A program made the translations under genes and the position numbers. This document shows positions 10,301 to 22,340 of a stretch of DNA of 38,056 bases, piece after piece. Source of the stretch: Spongospora subterranea (Eukaryota; Endomyxa; Phytomyxea; Plasmodiophorida; Plasmodiophoridae); the NCBI GenBank assembly GCA_900404475.1, contig OUQQ01000130.1:1-38056 (forward strand). Direction: 5' to 3'. Within the stretch, counting starts at the first letter, position 1; every line of letters begins with the position of its first letter. The notes under the pieces are model-generated. The model saw only the letters and a list, made by a program, of their open reading frames with translations. It searched no databases and was not told where the DNA came from.

Positions 10301-13300
10301 TTGGCAATGTCATTCTCCGACAAGCAAGACGACTGCAAAGGCGTCCCGCCAACGGCCGTTGTGAAAAGTGTATAAATCTGGGCTAAATCCTCATCCGAAA
10401 ATTGTACTGAATTTGTAGTGCAATTTTCGGGACTGGTTAGCTGAGCCATTTTTAGAAAAAAATCAAACGATAACCTGTGCCACCAAGTACCTGATCATCA
10501 CTGTTGTCTTCTGAAAACGGGTTAGAATCGCAGTCGTTAAGTAAATCAGAGAAGTCCTTGATAAAGCTAGGGAACATCGTTTGCTCAAGGTGTCGGCGTT
10601 GCTCCTCGCAGGATTCTGCCGCCATTCCACCCGATCCAGCTTTACTTTTGTAAAGTGACCCTTGTGCCTCAGCCTCGTTTTGCTGCTTTAGGTGATGTGC
10701 TTTCCACACATAAGCAATGGTTCGCATAGTCCTGGATAAAGTCGAGCTTCGCTCTTGCTCCAGCAATGGAGCCGACAGTCGTGATAAAATTATCCTAGAT
10801 ATTCAGAATCAGACTCGAGGCGCATACAATGAAGTCGTTGACGAACTTGATTAGAGGTACAGCAAGATTTTCAGATATCGTGTTGTCTAGAATAGACAGC
10901 TGAGTTAAACGGAGGCACTCGGGACCATCCAAAGACAGTGCAGCCATAACGGCTGTAATGCGATGATCGTGGACTGCTTGATATTTGGATGATATGTAAT
11001 CCTGTAAGGAAACGATCATACGAAGAACTTCTAGCATAACCTACGAAATTAGAGTAAGATTACATCATCGTAAAACGGGGATAACCATTGATATTTACAG
11101 GAGAAACAATATCTTCGTAAGCGTAATAGATAGCATCATCGATGTTTTGTAGGAAACATTTGGCATTATCGATCCATTGTTGACATTCTTCAATAGGAGG
11201 ATTCGATATCAGATTCAAAACACGACTAAGAGCAACATTTGAAAAGAAATAATTTTTGGAATTTAGAATCGAACCTTGACGATGCATGTGTGGAGACGAA
11301 AGCATGAATCAAATCGTACACGGTTTTGAATGAGCAGCTCCCAGGCCTTGATGTAATGCTCGCATGAGAGCTACAGCGGCGGACGACGTTAACAACGTGG
11401 ATTTCAACATTCACATGCAGCATAACTAACCGGAGATACTGTTCTTCAAGAGTTTGCTCTTGCTGTTTTAGTTGCGCATTAACATTGGCATACCCAGTGA
11501 TAAGCTCAGAAGTAGCGGAACGAATGTCGATTTCATTGCGAATCTCCGCCAGCGAAGTTCCCAGATCATGGGCACGTGTTTTATGCTTCAAAACAGGATC
11601 CAGACATACGGCTGGGACCATTAGATGCAGCCTCAAACAAGACAAAAGGAACATCGGTGTAAAGCAAACATCGTTATGCAATAGCTGCATTAACGGCGCT
11701 AGAAACCACGAAGTGACCTGAAACGATCGCTCAAACAAGTGACGAAAACAAAAAACACCCCCAGATGAACGTACTTGATTGAGACGGTGATCGTTGAGCT
11801 GTAAGATATAACGATATAGCGTATCGAGGTCATCACTGATTTGCAGCTCAGGAAAAAACTGCTGGAAAGTTTGATGAACAAGTGAGACAACTTCAGTATT
11901 ATTCGAGCAGAGCCCAGTTTCAATTGTAAACAGTCCAGAGTTGCATCTCCAATGAACGGAGAGCATCCGTTTTAGACTAGATATTATGAGCAATCGCCGG
12001 CGCAGAGCAGTCTTCGATAACTGAACAACAGAGTCAAATATGACGGATGTTGGCAGCCTCTGCTGATCAATGCGTGACATGAAATGGACTCTTTGTAGGC
12101 GATGAAGTAGATGAACCTATTAAAAAGGAACTCAGCATTTGATCAGACCATTGAAAATTATTCTAACCGATAAGGACCCCGTCCAAGACAAGGTTTGCAG
12201 TGGTTCCAAGCTATGGCACGACCTTAAACTACCAATATGTTGACAGGCGATGCTAAGAGCAAATTCCGAAACACGCTGCAAATCATGGATTGGGACCGAG
12301 CCATCAAGGATTGCTCGTTCAACCGATTCGACGCATGAACGAGCTGACGAGACAAAGTCACACTTACGAATTTACGATAATCTACTGGGTGTTGTCTGAC
12401 CTAGAGGAGCAGCAAATTCTCGAATCTCAAATTCACTTGGAATGTAAGAAATTTCGATTACTTCGTCATACCCATCCCCTTCGTCGTGGTCCGCACCCGT
12501 TATCCTTATCGTGAACGCGTCTACCTTCGGAAGAATCTCCGACGATGAGGCTGCTCAATATTTTCAGTGATGCGCTTCATCCAAGAGCAAAAAGCATACT
12601 TAATTGTTGCAGCACATTGATGGTGTTCTCGACATTGGTTAGCAGCTCATCATCTGTATGATTATAGCATGTACTAAATGCCTCAGTTAAGGTGCGTCGT
12701 GGAACGTGGCCTAAAGCAAACAAATGAGCAACATGATGAACGAATAGTCACTTAAAAATGCACGATACCAAGGGCATTCGAAGTCCTATCAAGTTTCAGC
12801 ATAAGGGATCGCAACTTAGCAAGCTGGATCGTCGATGGAAGAACAGGATGTCCGGAATGTTTCCACAGACGATTGGAAACTTTATGCCCAGAGCCTTGAC
12901 AGCAGGACCCAGCTACATTGGTTTATAACAAAATGAGATGAGTGAACCTGGAGACGCAAACCTGTATTACCTAGCTTGTCAAGCAGGATATGAACATGGG
13001 ATGCATCAGCAGACAGCGCTTTCTGTAAAGAACGAAGTCGAATATAAAGGGCAGCGAAATATTCATCAGATGAAGGAGCAGATATAGACAGCGAATCATG
13101 AAGACGGTCTCGAAGTCGCCAGCACTGAACTACGTTATCAGAGTATGGCGCTGATAACAAAGTCTCGTCTATGCAGACGTTAGTTCAACGATTGAGGTAG
13201 GCATTGCAATTGGCATTACCGATGTGCTTAAGAGTCTGAGGTATCAACGAAATCGCTGGATGATCGTCGCCTAATAGAAATGATGGGAGAACTGATAAAG

Positions 13301-16300
13301 GACATTGAGCGCCCTTAGAAGCACAATTTCTGAAAAATCGTGTAGCAAGAAGCATGACCTGAGACCCAAGCTCGCCGAACCGTGTCTTAGGATCGGCCAT
13401 TAGGAACTGTGTTGATTCCGGAAGCTTCCGCCAATAAGCTAAAAATGCCTCCCAGACTTCGTGGCGAGGCATTTCTTCCTGTATCAGGCTTCACCCAATG
13501 TCAATGATCACGAGGTTTAAAACAACGAATCGCAACTTACGCGTGGACCTCAGAGACTTCGTGCTGAAGGCATTCGATATCAGCCAAAGTTGCAAACTCA
13601 AGGGCAACTACGAGCGACATGTTGTTGTTAATGTCCAAGTTCCGAGGAATCCAATGAGATGACCAGCACGATGTTAGGTCTGGATTTGAGAGCAAGAACT
13701 TATGCAATCCCAATATTCGGTTAACACGTCCTGCGACGATGTCGTTGCTGTGCATTAATGGCAGACCTGGCCAGGCACCATGAACTGAACGATCCTGATC
13801 ATTCAAAAGAACCTGAAGCCGAGATTGAGCGGATGCCACGACGTCATGTGGAACGGAATATGCTTGCTTGAGAGCAGATACTAGCGCTGAAGCCGGTGCA
13901 ATGCCACGCCTTGCTTGCTGAGACGCTAAATCAGCAAATTGAAGAAGCTGCTGAAGTCGGGCTTCACAAATATTCCCGTCAGCCAAGGAACTATGGGTTT
14001 CTAGACAAAATGCTGCCAAATGCGGATCCGTTATTCCAATATTGACCTAGTTTGACAAGTTAGGCTAGCACTTTGTTCATGATCGGTATGTCTTACAAGT
14101 ATGTTGATGATGTCATCGTTCGTATACCGGTGGCGCCATCGTAAAGAAGGCGCAACAGGAGCATCTGGTACGAGAGAGATTTCGACACATCGATTTCTAA
14201 TCGCGCGAGAAAGCATGCCTGAACAGAATGTGAACGATACAGATACGGCAAAATAGACGAAGTACCGTATTGCTCATTAGCTGTCATAAACAGGCGGAAG
14301 TCGACATGGGGAACGATCGAGCGAGCGGCACCGCTCTCGTTGACTAATATTGTTCCATTCGGTTCTAATAATGAGTTGAGGCGATCCAATATAGATGGAG
14401 AGCATAGATTCGCGTTATCTAACAGAAGCCAATACCCGTTAACAACAGCAGATAAAAGCATTCCATCGACCCATTCGAATCGTCCAATGCAGCCTAAGAA
14501 ACCTATTAGCCGAAATCAGCGAACACAGCACCACAAACGGACCATTTTCGAGCAATTGATTAAGCGCAGATATCTTCTCAAAAAGAGGTAAACCGAGCAT
14601 TGAGTTCAAGCGGTGGAGCAAAGGGATCTCATCAATTGTGCAATCGGATTGCTGCCTCAACTCCACAGCACCCCAAAGATTTAGCGTTTCTGCAGTAATT
14701 TTTCCAGTGTAGCAAGACGATCGAATTTCATTCTCCAGGAGAGCGACAATTTCATTGCGATACCGTGAAACATTCACCTGAAATGCCCACATTGACCACG
14801 AATTATGAAAGCGCTCGACTACAGATACCTGCTCAAATGCGCCAAGAAGCTCAGTGGCATCCAGGGCCGTATTTATTGGCAGCTCCAAAAGCGTTTGCTT
14901 GTACAGTTGCGCCATATATCGAACAGCCGAAGTTTTGCCACTGAATGAAGGCCCAACAAGAATTACAGGGTATTTGCGGTTAACACATTCCGTCATATGC
15001 ATTATAGGAGCCGCCATTCCTTGCAGAAACAGTAAATCCCGGCCCGTCTGGATGCAAACGAATAAGCAAAGACTAAGCGAAACCCGCCTGAATGCCCACC
15101 TTTGAGGAGAAATATGAAGTTGAAAGATGGCGTTGGGAATAAGGGGTACGATGATCCGCAATAGTAACAGACGATGGGGAAATGTGTATGCGTGGATGAG
15201 TAATGATCGTAGGAGTTCGCCCTTGAAAAGTTTCAGCAAAAAGATCAACGGCGTGTTGGCGATCTTCAGGAGTCCTCAACCGTTGCCGGTATGCAATGTC
15301 AAACCCAGATTCTGGTGCATTGCCAGAGGAGATGCACCACCTGCGAAGCGAACAATGAAATGACGATAACACCGTATGTGCTAATCCATTCCATACCTGA
15401 ACACATCGCGAAGGTTGAACTCCCAGGGAGAACCTTTGCTGGCAAATCGGTTTTCTACTAAAACCGCTTGATGAAGGCGCTGGTTGAATTCTAACATTTG
15501 CAAATCAGCCTCAGGGAACTGATTCATGATAATCGTTTCAAAATCGGATCGAGACATGTCCTCGAGATGCACCTGTACCAAATTAGACCTTTTGATAGAG
15601 CTCAAATCCAAAAAAATACCTTGGTGAATCGGTTGAGAAAAGACGCCGGAAGAGATTTTCGGCCACCTCCCTCGTGAACTGGGTTTTGGCAAGCAAAAAC
15701 ACGAAACGATGGATGGCAAACAAACTCGCGAGACAGGTCGGGAATGTATATAGTTGCTCGATGATCCAAAACGGCATTTAAACCTTCCAGTACCTGTAGT
15801 TGCTGCTCTATTAATACCAAGTCACAACTTAAGCGAGACGACTACCGATTGAGACGCTAAATTTAGTTCATCAAGAAGGACCCAATACCCGTTGATGATC
15901 GCATCCAGGAACGGGCCATCACACCACTGAAACTGCCCAGGAGTATCAGCGACCGGGAGATCACTACCCAGTAAGTCCATCATATCCGTCTGCTCCGACA
16001 GATTGAGGCGAATAACGCGGTGAGACATTAACTTCCCTAATGAACTAATTAACGACGTTTTACCAACACCGGGTGAGCCTGAAAAATGAAAGATGTCAGA
16101 TTGTTCAATATCATGAACCTTGAAGATATATACCTTCAAGCAAAATTGCCTTTGGCAATTGTAAGCCGCGCAGAACACGAATGACATTACGGTTGGTTGT
16201 GGGAGTTGACATGTCGAAAGTGGGTTGACTACGGCCGGCTTCCACCGTGTCATCACCACAACATGCCCAGAAAGGATCAACGCCAAATCGCTTATTCTCT

Positions 16301-19300
16301 AAACGTAACTCCTGATGGGTTCTTATGAAGCAATTATCCATGTCAACGTATTCAGAAACACATATTTGATCGTCTTCACCAAGTACTTGGATTGCTAGGC
16401 GAAATACATTACGCTTGCGGTCGGCAGACAAACACCCCGACCCAAGACCAAGTCCATCAATAAGGGTCAACAATGCAGCATGCAGGAAGGCCATAGCATT
16501 TGACATTTTGCATGACGTAACAGCATGAGACATAAAAGCGATGAAAGAACGTATATCGCGAAGGGATAACCGTTCACGGTTGCTGGTGCAGTGTTGTTCG
16601 TGATACGAATTGAATAAATGCATGAGACATCTTCCATATGGTTGTAATTGCGGAACTTGAATGGAGACGCTGATTATATGGGACAAATCATCAACGGAGT
16701 GATCACTGGGAACCCAAATCTCAGTAAAACGATTGCGCAAGGCAGGAGATAATTCCTAGTTACGATTAACAGCGATCAGCGAATACAGATATGAACCTAG
16801 AGCAAACCGCTAAAGAACCTTTTTGCCAAAATCCCCGCTTGGGTTCATTGTTGCCAGAATCCTGAAAGATTTTGCTGCAACAACAACCTCACCATCTCCG
16901 GCCTTTTCGGCCAGCAATATTGAACGCCCATGTTCTAGCACTGAGTTCAGTCTTTCGACAACCGCCTAGATAAGAAATGAATCAGAACAGGCAGCCCAGT
17001 AAAATGAAGCCAAGTAACTAACATCGTCAGCGAGGGCAATCTCATCAATCAGAATCCAATGCCCCTGCCGCATTGCCGTGATGAGTGGTCCGTCAACCCA
17101 TTCGAACAATGCATTCGCCTTGCGAACGGCGTCGCGCGCTTGCTCTGCCAGAGGTCCATCAGGAATGCGGTCGATAATATCTGACGATATCGTGGCTGTT
17201 GTTGTCAGGGATAATCCGGCACTATGAAGTGCATGACGCGCGGCCTCAATCAACGCAGCTCTCCCTACACATTTATCGTCGTTACAAAACCCCGTCCGTC
17301 TGGTGGTCATGCATCAATGTAACGCTAATGTGTTACCTCTGACAGGGCGGAGTGACCCGATTATATCAGCTGTGTCGGTGTGTTGATGGACATTAATTAT
17401 TTGAAGAGTTTGGTTCGATAGATCAGCGAGCGCCTTCGGGCAAACAATGTTTAGGGAATATGAGGCACACGAGGAAAGGTCAGGAACGGGTATCTAACCT
17501 GGCAAAGCGTTGTCTTGCCCAGGCCGGTATCTCCGACCAGTAATACGGGTTCCATCGCCTGGAGCGCGGCGTTGCTCAATGCCATGATACGCTTCATCAT
17601 TGAGGTCATGGCTAATCCTGGCGCTGATTGGTAATTGGCGGGGAGATGGGCTTCGTATATCTGCGATGGGACCAGCGCATTGACCTAAGCATCGAATTAG
17701 TGTTTTCCAATGCGGTATTGTTTCCATTTCAAGTAAACCTTGAGATTGCTGGCGAGGGATTCAGCCACCGCTAAACGATCTGGTTCCGATCGGAGCCTAT
17801 CCGCTAACAGCATATACCCGAATGAGGCAATGTCGTCAATCGTTATTGGACATCTGCGAGCCCAGCGGAAAAGATCACGAGCTGTAATCAATCCGCTTTT
17901 ACCTACAAAACGGCTTTAGTTTGGGCAGTCCAACAAAACATGAGGATGCTTTTACCAGAAAAAACTCCTGATAGTTGGCGGCGCTTCTGTAGATCTATCA
18001 TTACATCGATCATCTTGCGACAATGACTTGGAGCCAAACGTCCTCTGCGATGTAATAATTCCACAAGTTCGTCAGTGGGCATATCACCAACATGAATCTC
18101 AATGAATCGGTTGCGGAAAGCACGTGATAGTAATTTACGTCCTCCATATGCTCCTCCAGCAGGCTATATGAATCATTTGATAACAATGACCCAAAATGGT
18201 GACAGATACGCTTACGTTCTGAGTGGCAAATAAAGCAAATGATGGATGCGCTTGAACAGTCTCTTGGGTCTCTGGGATATGCAATTGGCGATGGTCATCA
18301 AGAAGACGGTTAAGCGCTTCCAATACTTCAGACGGAGCAAGGTTAAGCTCGTCTAACACCAACCAATACCCATTGCGAACCGCTCTCACCAGTTCCCCTG
18401 ACGAATCATTAACACCAGATGGTGATCAAACAGCAGATGATAATGGGTAAAACCTTCGGCAAAGGTGAAAAGTCCAGTTGATGGATCGGTGGTATATGAT
18501 CCCAGATACTCAGAAGTATCGGTATGTTCATGATTATTGATACGCACGAGAGTATTACCGGTACGGCGAGCTAGATACTCGACAATGCTGGTCTTACCAG
18601 CTGAGGTAGGCCCCTATTCGGAAAGGTTAGGAAGCGGATGATAGGAGACGATCCATGAAACCAACAAACCTGCAACAAAACAGGGAGCGGCGTCTTCCCG
18701 CTAACCGCGCGAGCCAAATCGCGAAGACGCCCTTCAACTGTGGGAGTGACGATAAATTCATCTTCAGACAAATCAACAATGGGATTTGGGCCTCGGGTTA
18801 TATGGAAACCGCATATCGTAACGGTGCTGGGATCTGAAATACCAGCTCAGTAACATTCCAATGGAACATAATTGGATAAGAATTACCGGGAATTGTTTGC
18901 GCCTTGATTTGTAAAATCTTGGGCGGAACAACGTCATCGACTGATGCAGAGAGTAGGGACCGAGATCGCACGTCCAAAGGTGTCATGAACGATAATACTA
19001 GGCCTTCATACAGCGCGCGATGGATACCGATTTTTTGAGAAGATGATGACGCATATCGTAACGCTCGGCACAGCGCCCGCAAAGAATAATGGGGACGATC
19101 GCCAGATTCAGATCCTATTTCGAATAAGAACTCGAGACAGGGATAGACCAGAGCCCCAATAACATACCTTCAGCGCTAGTCAACATATGTTTTGACGATA
19201 GATCACGAGCGTGAAGATAAAGCGTCACGATTTTGGACGGGTCAATCGAAGATGGCAATGAGGGTAATGAATATCGGACAATCGTGACAAGATCTGCTGG

Positions 19301-21831
19301 ATCACTGATATCATCAACATATATCTCTGTGAATCGGGCACGAAATGATGGATGAAGCGGACGACGACAGCTGAACGATTCGTGAACAACCAGCTTTTTG
19401 AGTTGGTATAGCGATAAACGTACGAATCAGTGGGTGGGTTCATGCACGCCAGGAGACGGAACGATGAATGGCGTGCGACCTCAACGTTGCCGTTATCGAT
19501 GAGAGTGATTGATGAATCAGGGTGTTCAAGCAATGCGGACAGGCAATGTAGTGTGTCGGGTGTCGCCAAATTGATTTCATCAAGCAGGACCCAATTTCCA
19601 TCTCGGACTGCACGAACGAGTTCTCCTTCCACAAACCAGAACGAAAACGCTCCACGATCGTGACGCCTAACTTGATTGCGATAGATATGTAATGAGGCCT
19701 AGTTGAACGCGAAAAATTCAACTTCAGGTCTAAATAATGAATCGCTCGATAGCAATTTACCTGAAACTGAATCCAGGATTTCTGCAGTTTAGAAGATAGT
19801 TCTTTGGATAACGCTCTGTCAACGCAGGAACTTAGCAAAGTCACCAACGCAGATGCACGATGTTGATCGAATGAGCGACGAACAGACTCCAGAAATGGGA
19901 CCTGCACAGGAAATCACTCTCAGGGAACATTGAATCACCTCAGTCACTATGAGATTACGTTGGAGGCGCGGGAGAATGTCTTGGGGAACAGACTGGCAAA
20001 CGAATTAAGTAATGGGATGGCAGCCGATCGTAGATCAACAGGTTTGTAACCACCGATCAGCTCTTGAGCTTCACTCTGCTGGCTGAGGTTGATCACTACC
20101 AGCTTCGCCTTGCGCTGCTGCGCAAGCTCCTCAATTATGGCCGTCTTCCCGATACCAGTCTCTCCAACCAACAACACGCATTCATTATGTTCGATTGAAA
20201 CCGCCAGACGAGAAAGCAAACGGCGTGCCGAAACGGTAGGCGCCAAGGATGACAACTCTGTTGTGCATGAAGGGATTGACTCGTATAATAGATAATGATT
20301 ACGGCCAATATCGACACTGGATAAACAGACAAAGGTGAGAAAACGGCTCTCATTGGGCTTCGGCACATGTACTCCCAAAGCAAAGCGATACTGTCGGATA
20401 GCTCTGTTCGGATTGTTGACGGGGGCATATTGCCAACGAACGCCACATGACAATATTCCACAACACGCTCGCGAACATAAGATGTCAACCGAGATGGCAA
20501 TGGCAACAATGCAATTCGGTGAGCAAATCGTAGAAGCGAACGGAGTGTGACAGTGGGGTTAAATTTCAAAGCCTGAATTCGATGAATTAGATAAAAAACG
20601 GAATGGTGAGTTATGATGTTGACCAATGTGTATGTTTGCATGATGAGATCTATATGGGGAGACAGTGATGGAAACCGGGTATTCACGATATCCCCACAAT
20701 GGCCAATCGATAGCGGAGCCAGCTTAACCTTGCAGAATAGCGAGTCGACAGGTAATTCTACATCGGCTGAACACGTGGCGTATATTCTGAACGCGGGTTT
20801 TGCTGTGACATATTGGCCGAGCTCTGGAACCAGAAGCTGACGGCACTCGAACAGAGACCGCAGCGAATGTAGTAAATCAACAGGGATACGATCAATATCC
20901 TGTGAAAATTGGGTCAATTTCGGACAACGTGGCGGCACTGATAGAAATTCACCTCCAATATGATATCGACGTCACTCTGTATTGCGCATGTAATTGGGCC
21001 AGGGACCCAGGCGAGTTCGCCAGCAACATCTGTGCAATTATATGTACCAACTAAGGATTTGAGATCCGTTCCCTCATCCAGGAACAATCTCATCGGCTTT
21101 CGTGAGAGCGTTGACGTGAACGCATCAATGATGGCGGATTTCCCTGATGACGCCGGGCCGATCACCATGATAGGAATTGACGTGATGTGCGCCATGTGGA
21201 GTGATTGAAACGCTGTGATCATGTGGTCAATTGGCGCCAATGTAGCAGGAATGGGGGTGGAAAGGTCAATATGTGTTTGATCAGGGACATGGCGCCATAA
21301 ATATGGGTCATAGAGGGGAGACGGCACCGGTATAGATGGCGACAACGATAAAACCAGAGCTCGTCTGGCGTCGGGATCGGATCGGGTCAACGATAATAGG
21401 GCTGATCGATCACAGAGAGGAAGAAGCGACGATAGTGGCAAACCGCTAGTTAATAGGTCGCAAAGAACTGAACTGATCCTGAGAAAGCACTATACTCAGA
21501 GGACGAGACAAACGGAGAGAGAATCGAGGATCACAGACCCCGGAGCAGAGTAATCGATATTTGAGGGTAATTGAGAGCATATCTCACTAGATAGATGAGG
21601 GAAGAGCAGCGCCAGACGGGATAATATCTTCAATAACCGTAGGTCGTCGTCCTGAACCACCAATATTGACGTCAGCCATGTCCAACAGGAAATGTTCAAC
21701 GAGCAATACGAGGGCCGGCAAGCCGAAAATTCGCACATCAAATTACTCACATTTGTAAATTTTAGAGAATGAATATATTCAAGGACAGACGCCCGATTTC
21801 GTAAAAGTTGATCTTCAACCTGCCGATCCAT
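4051..21831 (-). CDS. MDN1: midasin, six-AAA+ dynein-like ATPase of 60S ribosome assembly (many exons)
   Basis: Midasin (yeast Rea1/Mdn1) is a nuclear ATPase of roughly 4,500-5,600 residues. It uses its MIDAS domain to pull the UBL domains of Ytm1 and Rsa4, releasing assembly factors from pre-60S particles. All parts are visible in order on this strand: an N-terminal helical region (21831-21300), six AAA+ modules (about 21280-14050), a long linker (14000-7400), an Asp/Glu-rich tail (7375-5250) and the MIDAS domain (4890-4051). Walker A motifs are GPASSGKS, GETGIGKT, GPTSAGKT, GDTGLGKT, GSPGVGKT and GPSFSGKT. Mapped C-terminal introns are 4219-4271, 4389-4443 and 4890-4950; near the N-terminus a 60-nt intron joins in phase and 21652-21750 is a probable 99-nt intron. 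Most others are 45-65 nt. The start is the ATG at 21829-21831 (MDRQVEDQLL), the first Met downstream of the preceding gene's in-frame stops. An additional upstream exon cannot be excluded. No disabling break was seen in the segments checked. Confidence 0.95.
14050..21280 (-). other. MDN1: midasin AAA+ ring, modules AAA1-AAA6
   Basis: Walker A positions: AAA1 21136-21159, AAA2 20142-20165, AAA3 18590-18613, AAA4 17511-17534, AAA5 16056-16079, AAA6 14931-14954. Walker B motifs: IILEDID split by an intron (AAA1), LLDEINLA (AAA2), LVLDELNLAP (AAA3), ILIDEIALADD (AAA4), VLLDELNLASQ (AAA5) and LLLDNANLCSP (AAA6). The altered AAA1 (ED for DE) and AAA6 (DN for DE) motifs match the pattern in yeast Mdn1, so they are ancestral and not damage. 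AAA3-AAA5 keep DE and the sensor segments such as SRAFRNRF and SPALRNRFTEIW, so the catalytic modules look functional. Confidence 0.93.
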
Positions 21832-21996
21832 GTATCGGCCAGGGAGAACAAATAAGCTGACTGGAAAAAGAAACCTTTCAGGGTTACCAAATTTTGCCAC
21901 GGACTCCGTTGCGCAGTTTTCCAGACCCCGGATCGATTCATCGAATGCCCGAATTGAAACGTGGAAATTATCAAAGATTAGTCTGTTTATGTATTA
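21832..21996 (-). other. 165-bp gap between HECT-like stop and midasin ATG
   Basis: On the minus strand two TAA codons end the upstream gene's frame. The same frame then reopens for about 50 codons up to the midasin ATG, including FGNPERFLF. No clear promoter element is seen, so the midasin promoter must lie here or inside the upstream gene. The open stretch is either midasin 5' UTR, an unrecognised midasin exon lacking a Met, or a decayed continuation of the HECT domain. Confidence 0.5.
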
Positions 21997-22340
21997 TTAT
22001 CGGAACAGGACCTTTAGGTCTTCACATGTGAATAATGGCAGTGTGTCGATTGGAATGACGGCTCGAATCCCGTTGCTGATGGCGCCGACTGATGTGGCGG
22101 CACTCACAGATCCAGAGAAAATATCATCCCAGACGTTATCGGCCATATAGAGTTTTGCGTAGATTTGGCAACGCAAGGCCATCCCCAATAATACCCCTAT
22201 TGATCGGAATATTTTGGAATCACTCTCTGTCAAGTCCCTGTCTGAGCGTTCTTGTTTTAACAACTGGTTCTTCTCGATATCTACGATGCATTGGCAAATG
22301 ACGTCACGAAATGATTCATTTTGATCATTGGAGCTCCTAA
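21997..22340 (-). other. HECT N-lobe fragment
   Basis: FRDVICQCIVDIE, FRSIGVLLGMALR and ADNVWDDIFSG match the HECT N-lobe core. GIRAVIPIDTLPLFTCEDL matches the end of the N-lobe just before the hinge. The roughly 90 residues normally between these blocks (E2-binding subdomain) are absent, and the frame ends at VLFR* where the hinge and C-lobe should follow. No conserved catalytic Cys segment was found downstream. Confidence 0.7.

Noticed and set aside
21439..21441. Midasin start at a TTG codon near AAA1
   Set aside because: The codon is not ATG, and a 60-nt in-phase intron joins this exon to an upstream coding exon that reaches an ATG at 21831.
21898..21900. GTG start for the midasin N-terminal exon
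   Set aside because: Non-ATG initiation is unlikely in a nuclear gene and an in-frame ATG follows at 21829-21831.
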